Origin: Bartonella henselae str. Houston-1
Lineage (GTDB): Bacteria > Pseudomonadota > Alphaproteobacteria > Rhizobiales > Rhizobiaceae
DNA: 64,000 bases
Direction of reading: 5' to 3'
Assembly: GCF_000046705.1 (NCBI RefSeq)
Contig: NC_005956.1
Span: forward strand, 1,415,001-1,479,000
Each line of letters begins with the position of its first letter. Within the stretch, counting starts at the first letter, position 1. A program made the translations under genes and the position numbers. Below the pieces are notes generated by a model. It was not told the DNA's origin. It did no database searches and saw only the letters and a program-made list of their open reading frames with translations. Below, piece after piece: positions 1-9,478 of the stretch.

Positions 1-306
1 AAAACAAGAGCGTAACAAATCTTCGCAAAAAGAAAACGCCCTCGTCACAATCGCTATATAGTACTCTTTCCTCTAAAGAGTCAATATCATTTCTATAGCT
101 TTCCTAAAAATAAATGAATACATCTTATACAAGATTGCAGTTAATATTACAATCATAGAGGGTGAGATGAAGAAAAAAATAAAAACCATCTCAATTTAAG
201 CAAGAAAATACTTTATTTACGAAATATCTATGCGAAACTATAATCACCATTGCACAAATATCTTACACACTTTACGCTTCTTTATGCTGTAAAAAGGAAA
301 GGAACA
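1..306. other. Intergenic region before the Zur-like gene
   Basis: AT-rich, with no convincing gene. It holds the upstream region of the Fur-family gene that starts at 307. An open frame runs upstream of that start to 250, but the purine-rich stretch AAAGGAAAGGAAC just before the ATG at 307 favours the later start. I could not pick out a Zur operator with confidence. Confidence 0.4.
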
Positions 307-699
307 ATGCCATCTAAGCTTACGCGCAATCAAACCCTAGTTTTGAACATTCTAAAAAACGAACAAGGGCCTTTGAGTGCCTATGCAATTCTTGACCGTT
401 TGCGCGAAGAGGGACTTCGCGCTCCTTTACAGGTGTATCGTGCACTAGAAGGACTTCTTCAATTAAAGTGTATTCATCGCCTTGAAAGTGCAAATGCTTT
501 TATGGCCTGCTCATATCCTGAAAATTGTCAACATGAACTAACGACTTTCATAATTTGTGATAACTGTGGTAAAGTAAATGAAATACAGAGCCCACTCATG
601 ATATATGGTGTTAAACAAATGACACAAGAAATTGGTTTTCATGCCAACAAGAGTACTATAGAAGTGCGAGGTATCTGCGAAAAATGTATGGCAAAATAA
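307..699 (+). CDS. zur: Fur-family transcriptional regulator, Zur-like
   Basis: Cytoplasmic metal-responsive repressor of the Fur superfamily, 130 residues from the chosen ATG. The amino-terminal half is a winged helix (about residues 5-65, with the typical segment VYRALEGLLQ). The carboxy-terminal half is the dimerisation and metal domain, with two structural-zinc cysteine pairs, CDNC at 84-87 and CEKC at 124-127. It lacks the His-rich patch typical of iron-sensing Fur and is closer to the rhizobial and Brucella zinc uptake regulator, so Zur is the preferred reading; a general Fur-like role cannot be excluded. The longer frame from 250 is less likely because a good purine-rich ribosome site precedes 307. 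In zinc repletion Zur normally represses zinc import genes and zinc chaperones of the CobW family; such a gene lies at 40496, though not adjacent. Confidence 0.82.
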   Translation: MPSKLTRNQTLVLNILKNEQGPLSAYAILDRLREEGLRAPLQVYRALEGLLQLKCIHRLESANAFMACSYPENCQHELTTFIICDNCGKVNEIQSPLMIYGVKQMTQEIGFHANKSTIEVRGICEKCMAK

Positions 700-904
700 T
701 TTGTCTGCACTTGCAAACTCATATATTGAATATTATGTCATTTATATAATATCATGGTGACTTAATTTATTGTTATTTGAAAAGATCATTTTATTTTCTG
801 GTGGCATGCTGATTTATTTTATTTGCTTACACATTAAAATATGCTTGAACTGAAAGTATAAAATCTATGTCCGCGCCCGAAACAGCTCTTCCAAAAGAAA
901 AGAT

Positions 905-1966
905 ATGTATTTAAAAAAAATAAAACAGATAAAAATAATTCGTCCTATCCTCGTTATTCTTGCGCTTTTTATGCTATGGTTTGGCTATAAGTGGATAACA
1001 CATTGGCGTTATATTCTCTCCACCGAAGATGCCTATGTGCAAGGAGATATTGCTGCCATTGCCCCTAAATTAAACGGATATATTAAGAAAATTGCTATTA
1101 AAGCCAATCAAGTTGTTAAAAAAGACGATGTTTTATTCTGTTTAGACAATGGTGATTATCAAATAGCCTTAGATCAGACAGAAGCGCGTCTCAACACACA
1201 ACAAAAAACCCTTCTACGTATTGATGCGCAAATTGTAGCCGCTCACAGTGCTTTAGATGATGCGCAAGCACAAAAAGCAGCTGCTTCAGCCATAGCAACC
1301 AATGCACAACTAACCTTAAAACGCACTACAGAACTTAAAGCTGATCGTTATGCTCCTCAATCCGATGTTGATGATGCTAAATCAGCTTATGAACAAGCCA
1401 TTGCTAATGTAAACCGTGCAGATGCACAAATAGCCGCAGCACGCGCAAACATCCAAGTGCTAGAAGCACAACGCAGTGAAACAGAAAGCCAGACAAAGAG
1501 CCTAGAACTCACACGTGATAAAGCAAAACGTGATCTTGATTCAACCATTATACGGGCTCCATTCGATGGAATCATTGGAAATTTAACAGCGAAAACTGGG
1601 GATTTTGTTGTGAATGGTCAACGTCTTGCAGCACTCGTCCCCATACAGGCGCTTTATATTGAAGCCAACTATAAAGAAACACAGTTACAAAATATTCACG
1701 CTGGACAAACGGCTTATATTACTTTTGACGCCTTCAAAAAAGAGGTTTTTACAGGGAGAGTACTTTCTATTGCACCGGCAACAGGAGCTGTTTTTTCTCT
1801 CCTACCACCACAAAATGCCACTGGTAATTTCACCAAAATTGTCCAACGCATTCCAGTACGTATCTCTATTCCAGAAGAAGCATTAAAAGACAAGCGTATC
1901 CGAGCGGGAATGAGTGTTTCAGTACAAATTGATACACGTACAAAATTGCATAATCACCCCTTATAA
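905..1966 (+). CDS. emrA: HlyD/EmrA-family membrane fusion protein
   Basis: Periplasmic adaptor of a drug efflux pump, 353 residues. A single inner-membrane segment (about residues 12-32) is followed by a biotinyl-lipoyl-like half motif (TEDAYVQGDIAAIAPKLNGY), a long alanine/glutamine-rich coiled-coil hairpin (about 80-205), the second lipoyl half (DLDSTIIRAPFDGIIGNL) and a beta-barrel domain. The order and length match EmrA/VceA adaptors that partner 14-helix MFS pumps. The pump gene follows 23 bases downstream, so the two form an operon. The substrate cannot be read from sequence. Oddity: a second reading start at 867 begins a short frame (first residues MSAPETALPKEK) that runs out of frame into this gene. 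Either an upstream mini-frame or a small frameshift at the 5' end is possible. Confidence 0.87.
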   Translation: MYLKKIKQIKIIRPILVILALFMLWFGYKWITHWRYILSTEDAYVQGDIAAIAPKLNGYIKKIAIKANQVVKKDDVLFCLDNGDYQIALDQTEARLNTQQKTLLRIDAQIVAAHSALDDAQAQKAAASAIATNAQLTLKRTTELKADRYAPQSDVDDAKSAYEQAIANVNRADAQIAAARANIQVLEAQRSETESQTKSLELTRDKAKRDLDSTIIRAPFDGIIGNLTAKTGDFVVNGQRLAALVPIQALYIEANYKETQLQNIHAGQTAYITFDAFKKEVFTGRVLSIAPATGAVFSLLPPQNATGNFTKIVQRIPVRISIPEEALKDKRIRAGMSVSVQIDTRTKLHNHPL

Positions 1967-1989
1967 TTCAGAAGAAAAATGATCTGTTC

Positions 1990-3561
1990 ATGACATCTCC
2001 TATACCAGAAGTTGATCATTCTCAAAAACACGTAGGAATCCGTGAAATCGTGGTCTTTATTGCTATGGCTTTTGGTATGTTCATGGCTATTTTGGATATC
2101 CAAATCGTTTCCTCATCTTTGGCTGAAATTCAAGCTGGTCTTTCAGCAAGTTCTGAAGAAATTTCATGGGTTCAAACCTCCTATCTCATTGCTGAAGTCA
2201 TCATGTTACCCCTTTCCGGATTTTTGGGAAGGTTGCTTTCAACACGAATTTTCTTTAGCATTTCAGCTATCGGTTTTACTGTTACATCTATTCTTTGTGC
2301 AACAGCGACATCTATTGAAGAGATGATTCTTTACCGAGCACTTCAGGGTTTTATTGGTGGTGGTATCATCCCCAGTGTTTTTGTCGCTTCTTATACACTT
2401 TTTCCCCCTTCAAAACGCCCCATTGTTACCCCTATCGTTGGACTGGTAGCAACATTAGCACCCACCATCGGTCCAACTGTGGGAGGCTATCTTTGTAATA
2501 TCCTATCATGGCATTGGCTCTTTCTTATTAATGTGCCCTGCGGAATAATTATCTCAATTCTCGCTTGGAAATTGATTGATTTTGATAAAGCTGACTTCTC
2601 TTTAATGGCTAAATTTGATTGGTTAGGTCTTATTTCCATGGCAACTTTTCTAGGAACTTTGGAATATATTCTAGAAGAAGGTGCACGTCATGATTGGCTA
2701 CAGGATACTCTAGTCTTTAATTTTTTTATTATCATGATTTTGTCTGCTGGAGTATTCTTCTGGCGCGTTTTAACAACAAAAGAGCCAATTGTTGATCTCT
2801 CTGCTTTTTCTAATTTTAATTTTTCAACCGCAGCAATTTTTTCTTTTATGCTTGGAATAGGTCTTTATGGACTCACCTACCTTTATCCTGTCTATTTAAG
2901 CCAAATCCGCCATTATGATGCTCTCATGATTGGCGAAACATTATTTATTTCAGGTCTTGCTATGTTTTTGGCTGCTCCTCTTGCGGGTTTCCTTTCAGCA
3001 CGAATTGATGCACGTCTTATGATAGCGATAGGTTTTTCTGGCTTTGCATTAGGAACCTGGTTGGCCAGTTCTATCACAGATGATTGGGATTTTTGGGAAC
3101 TCTTTTGGCCTCAAGTTCTTCGTGGTGTCTCGATTATGTTATGCATGGTGCCTATTAATGATATTGCTTTCGGATCACTCTCACAAGAACATATGAAAAA
3201 TGCTTCCGGACTTTTTAATCTTACACGCAATCTTGGTGGTGCAGTAGGACTTGCTATTATAAGTACGCTTATAACAAAGCGCGCAGACTTCCATTATGAA
3301 CGGATAGCCGAGACTATCCAACAAGGAAGTACCCAAGCAACTGAAATGCTTTCAAAGCTCACTATGTACTTCAAATTTGCGACTTTTGATCCACAAGCTC
3401 TTGCACTCTTCCAATTTTTAAATATGGTTCGTACACAAGCAATGGTGATGGCTTTTAGCGATATCTTCTTTATAATAACCATTATTTTTTGCATCTTGAC
3501 ATTCTTAACCATTTTTCTCAAAAAAATACCACCATCCACTGATATCCCTCCCAGTCACTAA
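1990..3561 (+). CDS. emrB: DHA2-family (EmrB-type) MFS drug efflux transporter
   Basis: Inner-membrane proton-driven multidrug exporter, 523 residues, the usual length for 14-helix DHA2 pumps. The family motif C region is visible as LAPTIGPTVGGYL near residue 155, followed by LFLINVPCG, both typical of EmrB/QacA proteins. About fourteen hydrophobic segments are present, and the carboxy-terminal tail is short and charged. It follows its EmrA-like adaptor directly, and together with an outer-membrane channel encoded elsewhere would span the envelope. The start ATG at 1990 lies 23 bases after the adaptor's stop; only a weak ribosome site (AGAAGAAAAATGATC region) is seen. No regulator of the MarR type lies next to it; the Fur-like gene upstream is separated by about 200 bases. 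Substrates are unknown. Confidence 0.88.
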   Translation: MTSPIPEVDHSQKHVGIREIVVFIAMAFGMFMAILDIQIVSSSLAEIQAGLSASSEEISWVQTSYLIAEVIMLPLSGFLGRLLSTRIFFSISAIGFTVTSILCATATSIEEMILYRALQGFIGGGIIPSVFVASYTLFPPSKRPIVTPIVGLVATLAPTIGPTVGGYLCNILSWHWLFLINVPCGIIISILAWKLIDFDKADFSLMAKFDWLGLISMATFLGTLEYILEEGARHDWLQDTLVFNFFIIMILSAGVFFWRVLTTKEPIVDLSAFSNFNFSTAAIFSFMLGIGLYGLTYLYPVYLSQIRHYDALMIGETLFISGLAMFLAAPLAGFLSARIDARLMIAIGFSGFALGTWLASSITDDWDFWELFWPQVLRGVSIMLCMVPINDIAFGSLSQEHMKNASGLFNLTRNLGGAVGLAIISTLITKRADFHYERIAETIQQGSTQATEMLSKLTMYFKFATFDPQALALFQFLNMVRTQAMVMAFSDIFFIITIIFCILTFLTIFLKKIPPSTDIPPSH

Positions 3562-4818
3562 GTTGTGCATACCTCACTTTTTAAACCAAAGGAACATGAG
3601 TCATAGATCAGAAATCCTATAAAAAAGATTTTTTATCCAATGCTTAAGAAATATCTAAAACTTTTGAATTTATTAAAAAAGCTTTCACGTTTTTATTCTT
3701 TATAAAGATGTTCATTATTGTCGTGTGATGTTTTCTTCGTTGAGCAGAAAGAAATAAGAGAAATGCAGTCTTATTTCTTTATCCGTTTTTTGTGCATCTC
3801 AATATAACTCTTATCAGCAATAATTGGTGTATTTTCATTCCCCCATCAAGATGCTAAGTGATGTGGATAAAAGTATTCCAGCCTCTGGAATGAAGAGAAA
3901 ACACAAAGTTGAGTCCCACGCATACCTTACTATGACTCTTCAGCATCAAATTTTGGCTTACTTTTGCCAAAACCTCCCTTTCATTCTGGCCTTATCTACA
4001 GTCTGCTGCACAATCTATAGCTTCCAGCATAATTCAGAATTCGCATCACAGAGGTAAACGTAAATAAAAGTTAAAGCGATCCTCACAGGTGCACAATTAC
4101 GTCCTTAAAAAGCTCTTCTAAAACTTGATGCCAATGGTCTTTATTCATAACTTTTATGGATAAATGTTACATAATGTCTAAGAGCAACAAAACTCTCACC
4201 ATTGAGTCACTATTAAAAATAACATAAATTTCTTTAAAAAAATGACGAGTAAGATTTTCAGTCCTCACGCGCATCGAATAAACTTATCCTCCACAAACGG
4301 TCAATCTTTCTCCAATCTCTACACTTAAGAGCATATTTCTTCCTAGTAACGCACCTGCTCTTTTACTAATAGAACATCACCAATCGCACTTTTTTTCTCA
4401 AATCTTCCTGAAGTACGCAAAGTCTAAGCAAAACAGCATGAAGTGCAAAAAGTATTTTTTCCTCTTTCAATACATATATCCTGTAAAAATGTTTGCATGC
4501 TCAAAACCTTATACTGAATGATTATCGCAAATGACACCTTACTCAGCATAAAACATGAGTACACTTCCAATGATTATCCATCACAAATTTTGCTCAAAGC
4601 CATTTTAGAACTATGCAAAATCTTCTGTATATTACCCATTGATCAACAAAAATGATTAAAGAAGATAAAGTTTATAGGAAAGAAAAAACCATACTCCGAA
4701 ATAAAATTGTCTCAAACATTGCACTTGAAAAAAATAATAGACCACCACCAACACACTCAACGCTTAAACTTCCCAAAGAAGACATCGCGGAAAAAAGAAA
4801 GTTAAATGAACAGCTTCT
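3562..4818. other. Gene-poor intergenic region
   Basis: About 1.25 kb between two convergent units. Apart from the hairpin at 3748 I see no gene. The longest open frames (for example 3824-4057) have no recognisable motif and read like chance frames in AT-rich DNA. The region may be decayed coding sequence, but no family could be identified. Confidence 0.4.
3748..3792 (+). terminator. Rho-independent terminator after the efflux operon
   Basis: A perfect 12-base-pair inverted repeat, AAAGAAATAAGA (3748-3759) and TCTTATTTCTTT (3769-3780), with a 9-base loop. It is followed by a T-rich run ending near 3792. It lies about 190 bases after the EmrB stop and reads in the same direction. Confidence 0.55.
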
Positions 4819-5403
4819 TTAAGCAACTTTATGGTGCTGAAAAGAATTCCAATCTTCTAACTCTCCGCTTGGTGTCAAAATACCATGACACGAAGTGAGA
4901 TAATGAGGAATTAATTCCAGCGCTTGAAAACGATGTTTTTCATAAGGACCAGGCATTGCTAAATTTTTTGTGAGACTGCTTGAAAAACCAAAACGCTGAT
5001 AAAATGCACAATCACCGACAAGAAAAATAGCACCGTACCCCATTTTTTTTGCTGTTGCAATCGCATGCCGCATAAGAGCAGACCCTATCCCAATACCGGA
5101 GCATTCCGCTGCAACAGCAAGAGGTCCCAAAAGTAAAGCATGCTGTATTTCATTATGTCCTTTATTAAATTGAACATGCCAAAGACGCACACTGCCCACA
5201 AGTTCTCCAAGCGTATTTTTAACGACAAAGGAAAGTCCACAAGCAGCCAACCGCCCACGACGTAAAACTTCTGAGGATTTACGCTTACGTCCCTTTCCTA
5301 GTGTCAAATCAAGTAAATGCTCCCGATGAGGTTTATCAGCTTCTTGCTCCGATGCGAGTGTAAAAAATGCATCATCTTTTGTTTGAAAATAAATCATATT
5401 CAT
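4819..5403 (-). CDS. GNAT-family N-acetyltransferase
   Basis: Predicted cytoplasmic acetyl-CoA-dependent acyltransferase, 194 residues from the ATG at 5403. The acetyl-CoA loop is visible in AECSGIGIGSALMRHAIATA (the Q/R-x-x-G-x-G/A type motif), preceded by beta strands ending in LLGPLAVA and followed by AIFLVGDCAFYQRFGF, the Y-x-x-x-G-F signature of this YhbS-like subgroup. A longer frame uses TTG at 5460 and overlaps the stop of the decarboxylase gene, but the strong GGGGTGGTG site just upstream of 5403 supports the shorter start. The gene lies immediately downstream of ornithine decarboxylase on the same strand and is surely co-transcribed. That suggests, without proving, a role in polyamine or amine acetylation. 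Confidence 0.8.
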   Translation of the reverse strand: MNMIYFQTKDDAFFTLASEQEADKPHREHLLDLTLGKGRKRKSSEVLRRGRLAACGLSFVVKNTLGELVGSVRLWHVQFNKGHNEIQHALLLGPLAVAAECSGIGIGSALMRHAIATAKKMGYGAIFLVGDCAFYQRFGFSSSLTKNLAMPGPYEKHRFQALELIPHYLTSCHGILTPSGELEDWNSFQHHKVA

Positions 5404-5456
5404 GTTTGTCACCACCCCCACTTGTAGCTCTTTATACCATCTTATAAAGGAAAAAT

Positions 5457-6590
5457 TCAAATCACATAGGATGGTAAAGGCTCAAAACCATTAAATGCAA
5501 CAGACGCGTAAGTCGCCGTATAAGCACCAGTCCCATGAATTAATAACTCATCCCCTACTGTGAGGGATAAAGGTAACAGATAAGGTGTTTTTTCATAGAG
5601 AACATCTGCCGAATCACAAGTTGGCCCAGCTAAAATACAAGGCTCCATTGCCTTATCATCATGAGGGGTCTCAATGGGATAACGAATAGCTTCATCCATG
5701 GTCTCGGTAAGACCGTTAAATTTGCCAACATCCAGATAAACCCATCGGATATTATCATTGTCTGCTTTTTTGGATATAAGAACAACCTCTGTACGAATAA
5801 CACCAGCATTGCCAACCATCCCGCGCCCTGGCTCAATGATCGTTTCAGGAATACGATTACCAAAATATTTTTTTAATGAATCAAAGACAACTGTGCCATA
5901 AGCTTGTGTTGTAGGAACATCTTTCAAATAACGGGTTGGAAAACCACCCCCCATATTCACTAATTTCAACGAAATTCCTTCATGCTCCAAGTGCCGAAAA
6001 ACCGTAGCCGCATCTGACAAAGCGCGATCCCATGCACTAAGATCTGTCTGCTGAGAACCAACATGAAAGGAAACACCATATGCTTGCAAACCTAATTGAT
6101 GTGCGCGACGCAACACATCAACCGCCATAGCAGGAACACAACCAAACTTACGTGACAATGGCCATTCTGCACCCTTTCCATCCGTAAGAACCCGACAAAA
6201 CACGCGAACTCCTGGAGCAGCTCGAGCAATCTTTTCCACTTCTTCAACACAATCAACCGCATAAAGCGAAATACCCAATGCGTACGCCTGTGCAATATCA
6301 CGCTCTTTTTTAATAGTATTACCAAAAGAAATACGATCAGAGGTTGCTCCTGCCTTTAAAGCCATTTCAATTTCCGCAACAGAAGCAGCATCAAAAGAAG
6401 ACCCTAAAGAGGCAAGCAAATTTAAAATTTCAGGAGCTGGATTCGCCTTTATCGCGTAAAAGATCCGGGACTGCGGAAGAGCTTTTTCAAAGTTTAAATA
6501 ATTTTCACGAATAATATCAAGGTCAACAATTAAGCAGGGACCTTCAGAACGATGTTTTGCAAGAAAATCGCGAATACGTTGCGTCGCCAT
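5457..6590 (-). CDS. Ornithine/lysine decarboxylase, alanine-racemase fold (type III PLP)
   Basis: Makes putrescine from ornithine (and possibly cadaverine from lysine) with release of CO2, the entry step of polyamine synthesis. It has 377 residues, the usual size of the eukaryote-like group IV enzyme found in alphaproteobacteria. The PLP-binding lysine lies in FYAIKANPAPEIL (K48). Further hallmarks are HVGSQQ, the glycine-rich phosphate site EPGRGMVGNAG, and the catalytic cysteine in GPTCDSADVLYEK near residue 325, where the CDS-D form is that of true ODC rather than diaminopimelate decarboxylase. The ribosome site is GGGAG nine bases before the ATG. A long structured leader, promoter and terminator-like hairpin lie upstream, so expression is probably controlled at the RNA level. 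The acetyltransferase gene follows with an overlap or tiny gap. Confidence 0.92.
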   Translation of the reverse strand: MATQRIRDFLAKHRSEGPCLIVDLDIIRENYLNFEKALPQSRIFYAIKANPAPEILNLLASLGSSFDAASVAEIEMALKAGATSDRISFGNTIKKERDIAQAYALGISLYAVDCVEEVEKIARAAPGVRVFCRVLTDGKGAEWPLSRKFGCVPAMAVDVLRRAHQLGLQAYGVSFHVGSQQTDLSAWDRALSDAATVFRHLEHEGISLKLVNMGGGFPTRYLKDVPTTQAYGTVVFDSLKKYFGNRIPETIIEPGRGMVGNAGVIRTEVVLISKKADNDNIRWVYLDVGKFNGLTETMDEAIRYPIETPHDDKAMEPCILAGPTCDSADVLYEKTPYLLPLSLTVGDELLIHGTGAYTATYASVAFNGFEPLPSYVI

Positions 6591-7013
6591 CTGTCAATTC
6601 TCCCAGGGGATAAACCCACCCTACGACTGGACAGCACAAAGCTGCTTATAGCCAAAGGACAAAACACACACAAAAACGCTCTACACCCTGATTCCCTAAT
6701 AACCAGGAAGAAAGCAGCATTGCATGCAGCGAAAAAACAGCGCGAAAATCGCGTTGCTTTACTTTTTCTGCCTTTTTGATTGGAGTTGAGAAAACCACTT
6801 CCGCACTGAAGGCAATGAGGTGTGCCTCTATAGTTATCCCAGCATTTGGACAGCTGGAAGACACCAGAAAGGCCCGCACCGTCGTTGCTTCAAGATGTCC
6901 TCATTCTTTCGGTTGGCCGTAAGAATGACTGGAGCGGTTAGTTCCAGGTACCGTACCGGTTAATCTCACCATTTGAGAACCAGCGGACACCCACAGGCAC
7001 GTGCGACTTTGGG
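6591..7013 (-). ncRNA. speF-type leader RNA of ornithine decarboxylase
   Basis: The approximately 420-base untranslated leader between a good promoter and the ODC start is markedly richer in GC than its surroundings, especially 6780-7005. On the minus strand it shows a clear hairpin, CATTCTT paired with AAGAATG (plus positions 6902-6927) with a CGG/CCG inner stem, several further inverted repeats, and a terminator-like hairpin at 6731-6757. Position, length and downstream gene match the speF RNA family described upstream of alphaproteobacterial ornithine decarboxylase genes. The match is from memory of the family, not a covariance search. An open frame (GTG at 6879 to 6646) crosses the 3' half and could be a leader peptide, but may be chance. 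Confidence 0.72.
6731..6757 (-). terminator. Attenuator-like hairpin inside the ODC leader
   Basis: On the minus strand the sequence CGCGATTTTCGCG forms a 5-base-pair stem, extended by a further C-A/T-G pair beyond one mismatch, and is followed at once by CTGTTTTTT. It lies about 140 bases before the ODC start and after the GC-rich leader core, where a conditional terminator would be expected. Confidence 0.5.
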
Positions 7014-7020
7014 CAAAACT

Positions 7021-7049
7021 CATATAGAACGAATTCTGATTTATTTCAA
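7021..7049 (-). promoter_or_regulatory. Sigma-70-type promoter for the ODC leader
   Basis: Minus-strand TTGAAA, a 17-base spacer and TATATG. The predicted transcript start near 7013 coincides with the beginning of the structured, GC-rich leader, which supports it as the real promoter. Confidence 0.62.
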
Positions 7050-7274
7050 TCATTTTTTTTATTTTAAATATTTTTTAACCTTTAAAGAAAAGTTGATGCA
7101 AAAAAGCAACAGTTCTCTCAAGCAAATAAGTCACATATTCCCTTTAATAGAATTGTAGCTTTCACGAAAAAAACCATACCATCGTGATACAAATGCATAA
7201 TATTTTCTTTAAAAGAGCCTCTTTGCTTGGCTTTTTAATCCCCTGTGTCCACACTCACTCATGGAAGATATGAC

Positions 7275-8010
7275 GCTACAAGAAATTGATTTATAAAGAT
7301 AATTTATCATTTTGCAACTTGAATGAGAACATTGAATATCATAAGATTCTCTCATCTCAAACCCTCCAAACCCTCTCATAGTGAATCACTCAAAATCATT
7401 CGCCTGCATATCATAAGCGAGGTTGGCGTGTGGATGAAAACTCCTCAAGAAAGGAGTAAAAATACCCTTTATGAACCATCTCAATGAAAGGATTGTTGCA
7501 ACATTTTGAGCTGGAAAAGAGAATGACAGAACCGGCGTGTATCTTCATAAGCATCAAGAGGGTCGTGCTCAATAGATTTCCCGTTATACCCTTAACAGAT
7601 GCCGTCATAATCGTGAAAGGGCTTTTGTGCACTAACGGATATCCCCTTAAAATAAACACGTGAATGAGCAATATTATGGCGTTCTGTTCTTCGTGAAGAG
7701 TGTTACCCTATTAAAGAACGTGAAAAACAAAAACGTGAGACAATACGCAATCTCCATTATTGAAAGGATACTGTTCCTAGATACTCTTAAAAGCCGTAAA
7801 GCTGAATTAAAGAGTGATAGTAAGGCTGGAGGCTGGTTTTTACCTTTACATCCCCAAATGAGGTTATTTCCCTGTTTCAGAGATTACACACAGATACACG
7901 CAATGTTCTTGCCCCTATCTGGCATACAAAAGCTGCAACAAAATGGAAAGCACTTATCTTTCAATCCTTTGTCTCAAACATGCTGCTGCATTAGAATAGG
8001 ATGTTAATTT
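7275..8010 (+). pseudogene. Decayed tyrosine-recombinase (integrase) relic A
   Basis: A degenerate copy of a repeated integrase gene family in this window. It opens with the shared boundary sequence TTGATTTATAAAGATAATTT and then carries, in shifting frames, the amino-terminal arm-binding domain and the start of the core-binding domain. The later part reads SIIERILFLDTLKSRKAEL, SKAGGWFLPLHP and a terminal NPLSQTCCCIRIGC, which aligns (in another frame) with LCLKHAAALELDVNLQ of the other copies. Many stops and frameshifts rule out function, and the catalytic carboxy-terminal domain is missing. Intact relatives are P4-type integrases of genomic islands. Confidence 0.7.
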
Positions 8011-8338
8011 ACAAGTAACAGCCACAAGAAACACCATTTCTATGTTTATGAAATCATACGCCATGACCATCATGTCTTTATCGACCCCAATACATAAACT
8101 CTCGCATTTAAACAGTTTATCAATCGGCCTGTTACATCCATTCCAAAACTGCTTTTCAAGTCACACACTCTTCCATTGAGCTGTCTCCTCGATTGAAATA
8201 TATCATGAAGTAATTTTTAATAATTGAGAATTAAAAATTGAAACAAACCAAAGATTACACAATCAAAGATATCTCATTCAAAATGTGTAGCTCTGATTTA
8301 TATTTTTAAATCAAGAGCTTCATTTTCACAACCAACAA
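8011..8338. other. Gene-free stretch after integrase relic A
   Basis: No supportable gene. A short open stretch on the plus strand (about 8030-8090) reads FYVYEIIRHDHHVFIDPN and may be the end of a decayed gene, but I cannot identify the family. Confidence 0.3.
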
Positions 8339-8361
8339 AAGACTGGGTAATGGCCAGTCTT
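8339..8361 (-). terminator. Terminator hairpin downstream of trhO
   Basis: A perfect 8-base-pair inverted repeat AAGACTGG / CCAGTCTT with a 7-base loop, followed on the minus strand by TTGTTGG. It lies about 90 bases beyond the stop of the rhodanese-domain gene. Confidence 0.55.
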
Positions 8362-8451
8362 ATAAAATACTTGTCTGCTCAAAACGAAATTCTTTTCTTG
8401 AAACAACCGAAAAAAGCAAAATCCTTAAACGCTAAAGTACAATAGCTTGTA

Positions 8452-9366
8452 TCACTCTTGATGAGAATGCATTGCACGCAATTTTGATAATTGGAACTGC
8501 CTATGACGTTCGCGAAAGCGCTCCCTATCATCTTCACTGCGCGTATTATAACAAGCATCACACGAGACACCTTCCTCATAATGAGGCGATAATTTGCTTT
8601 CAGTATTAAGAGGAGAACGACATGCGCGACATAATTCGCGCCCACATTCTTCAAGACCATGTTTAACAGAAACACGTTCATCAAAAACGAAACACTCCCC
8701 CCACCACAGACTATCTTCTTTTGGAATTGTTTCCAAATATTTAAGAATCCCACCTTTTAAATGGTAAACCTGTTCATAACCAAGTTCACGAACATAAGCT
8801 GTTGATTTTTCACACCTAATACCACCTGTACAAAACATAGCAATTTTCTTTTTCTTTTTTAAATCAGCTTCATGCTTAAGCACCCATGCGGGAAATTCAC
8901 GAAATGTTTTGATACGCGGATCAACCGCTCCTTGAAAACTGCCAATTGCATATTCGTAATCATTACGTGTATCAATGAGAAGCGTTTCTTCATCTTGAAT
9001 AAGGGCATTCCAATCTTTAGGGTCCACATAAGTACCAACGGCTTTTAACGGGTTAACACCGTCAACTCCCATTGTCACAATTTCTTTTTTCAATCGTACT
9101 TTCATACGATGAAAAGGCATTTTTGATGCCCATGAATATTTAATCTCAGGCATTTGAAATGCTGGTTCAGCTGTAATAAAATCCACTAATGTCTCAATAG
9201 CAGCACAAGATCCCGCAACAGTTCCATTAATTCCCTCTTGTGCTAAAAGGAGGGTACCTTTGATATCCTTTGCTTGACATAAATCCAGCAAAGGCTTTTG
9301 TAATTGACGGTAATGCTTCAAATCCGCAAAGCAATAAAGAGCAGCAACTTTAAAATTCTTTTCCAT
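8452..9366 (-). CDS. trhO: tRNA uridine(34) hydroxylase, rhodanese-domain protein TrhO
   Basis: Cytoplasmic enzyme of the YceA/UPF0176 family, which hydroxylates uridine at the wobble position of tRNA (5-hydroxyuridine formation) using oxygen. It has 304 residues, the expected size. An amino-terminal ferredoxin-like domain (about 1-95, with [15 protein letters not shown]) precedes a rhodanese domain with the active-site cysteine in [14 protein letters not shown] (about residues 179-192), and a cysteine-rich tail contains CRACRSPL and SCDACYN-like pairs. The tail is the YceA-type extension. The gene stands alone, divergent from eda, with a hairpin terminator downstream. No clear ribosome site precedes the ATG at 9366. 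Confidence 0.92.
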   Translation of the reverse strand: MEKNFKVAALYCFADLKHYRQLQKPLLDLCQAKDIKGTLLLAQEGINGTVAGSCAAIETLVDFITAEPAFQMPEIKYSWASKMPFHRMKVRLKKEIVTMGVDGVNPLKAVGTYVDPKDWNALIQDEETLLIDTRNDYEYAIGSFQGAVDPRIKTFREFPAWVLKHEADLKKKKKIAMFCTGGIRCEKSTAYVRELGYEQVYHLKGGILKYLETIPKEDSLWWGECFVFDERVSVKHGLEECGRELCRACRSPLNTESKLSPHYEEGVSCDACYNTRSEDDRERFRERHRQFQLSKLRAMHSHQE

Positions 9367-9478
9367 AGTTTTGGCATAACGTGGGTTTCATTCAATTTCA
9401 AGACTTATTCATTTACTCTTTAAGATATTGTGCTTAATCAAACTATCCTTACCCATCATTTCTTGGAGAAAAAACACC

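Noticed and set aside
3824-4057. A 77-codon plus-strand frame after the efflux genes
   Set aside because: No recognised family, no ribosome site, composition like flanking AT-rich DNA.
7411-7671. Minus-strand 86-codon frame in integrase relic A
   Set aside because: The same antisense frame appears in other relic copies because the DNA is repeated; the integrase reading on the plus strand has clear family motifs.
8379-8753. A 124-codon minus-strand frame overlapping the 3' end of trhO
   Set aside because: Lies in another frame of a well-supported gene and shows no family features.
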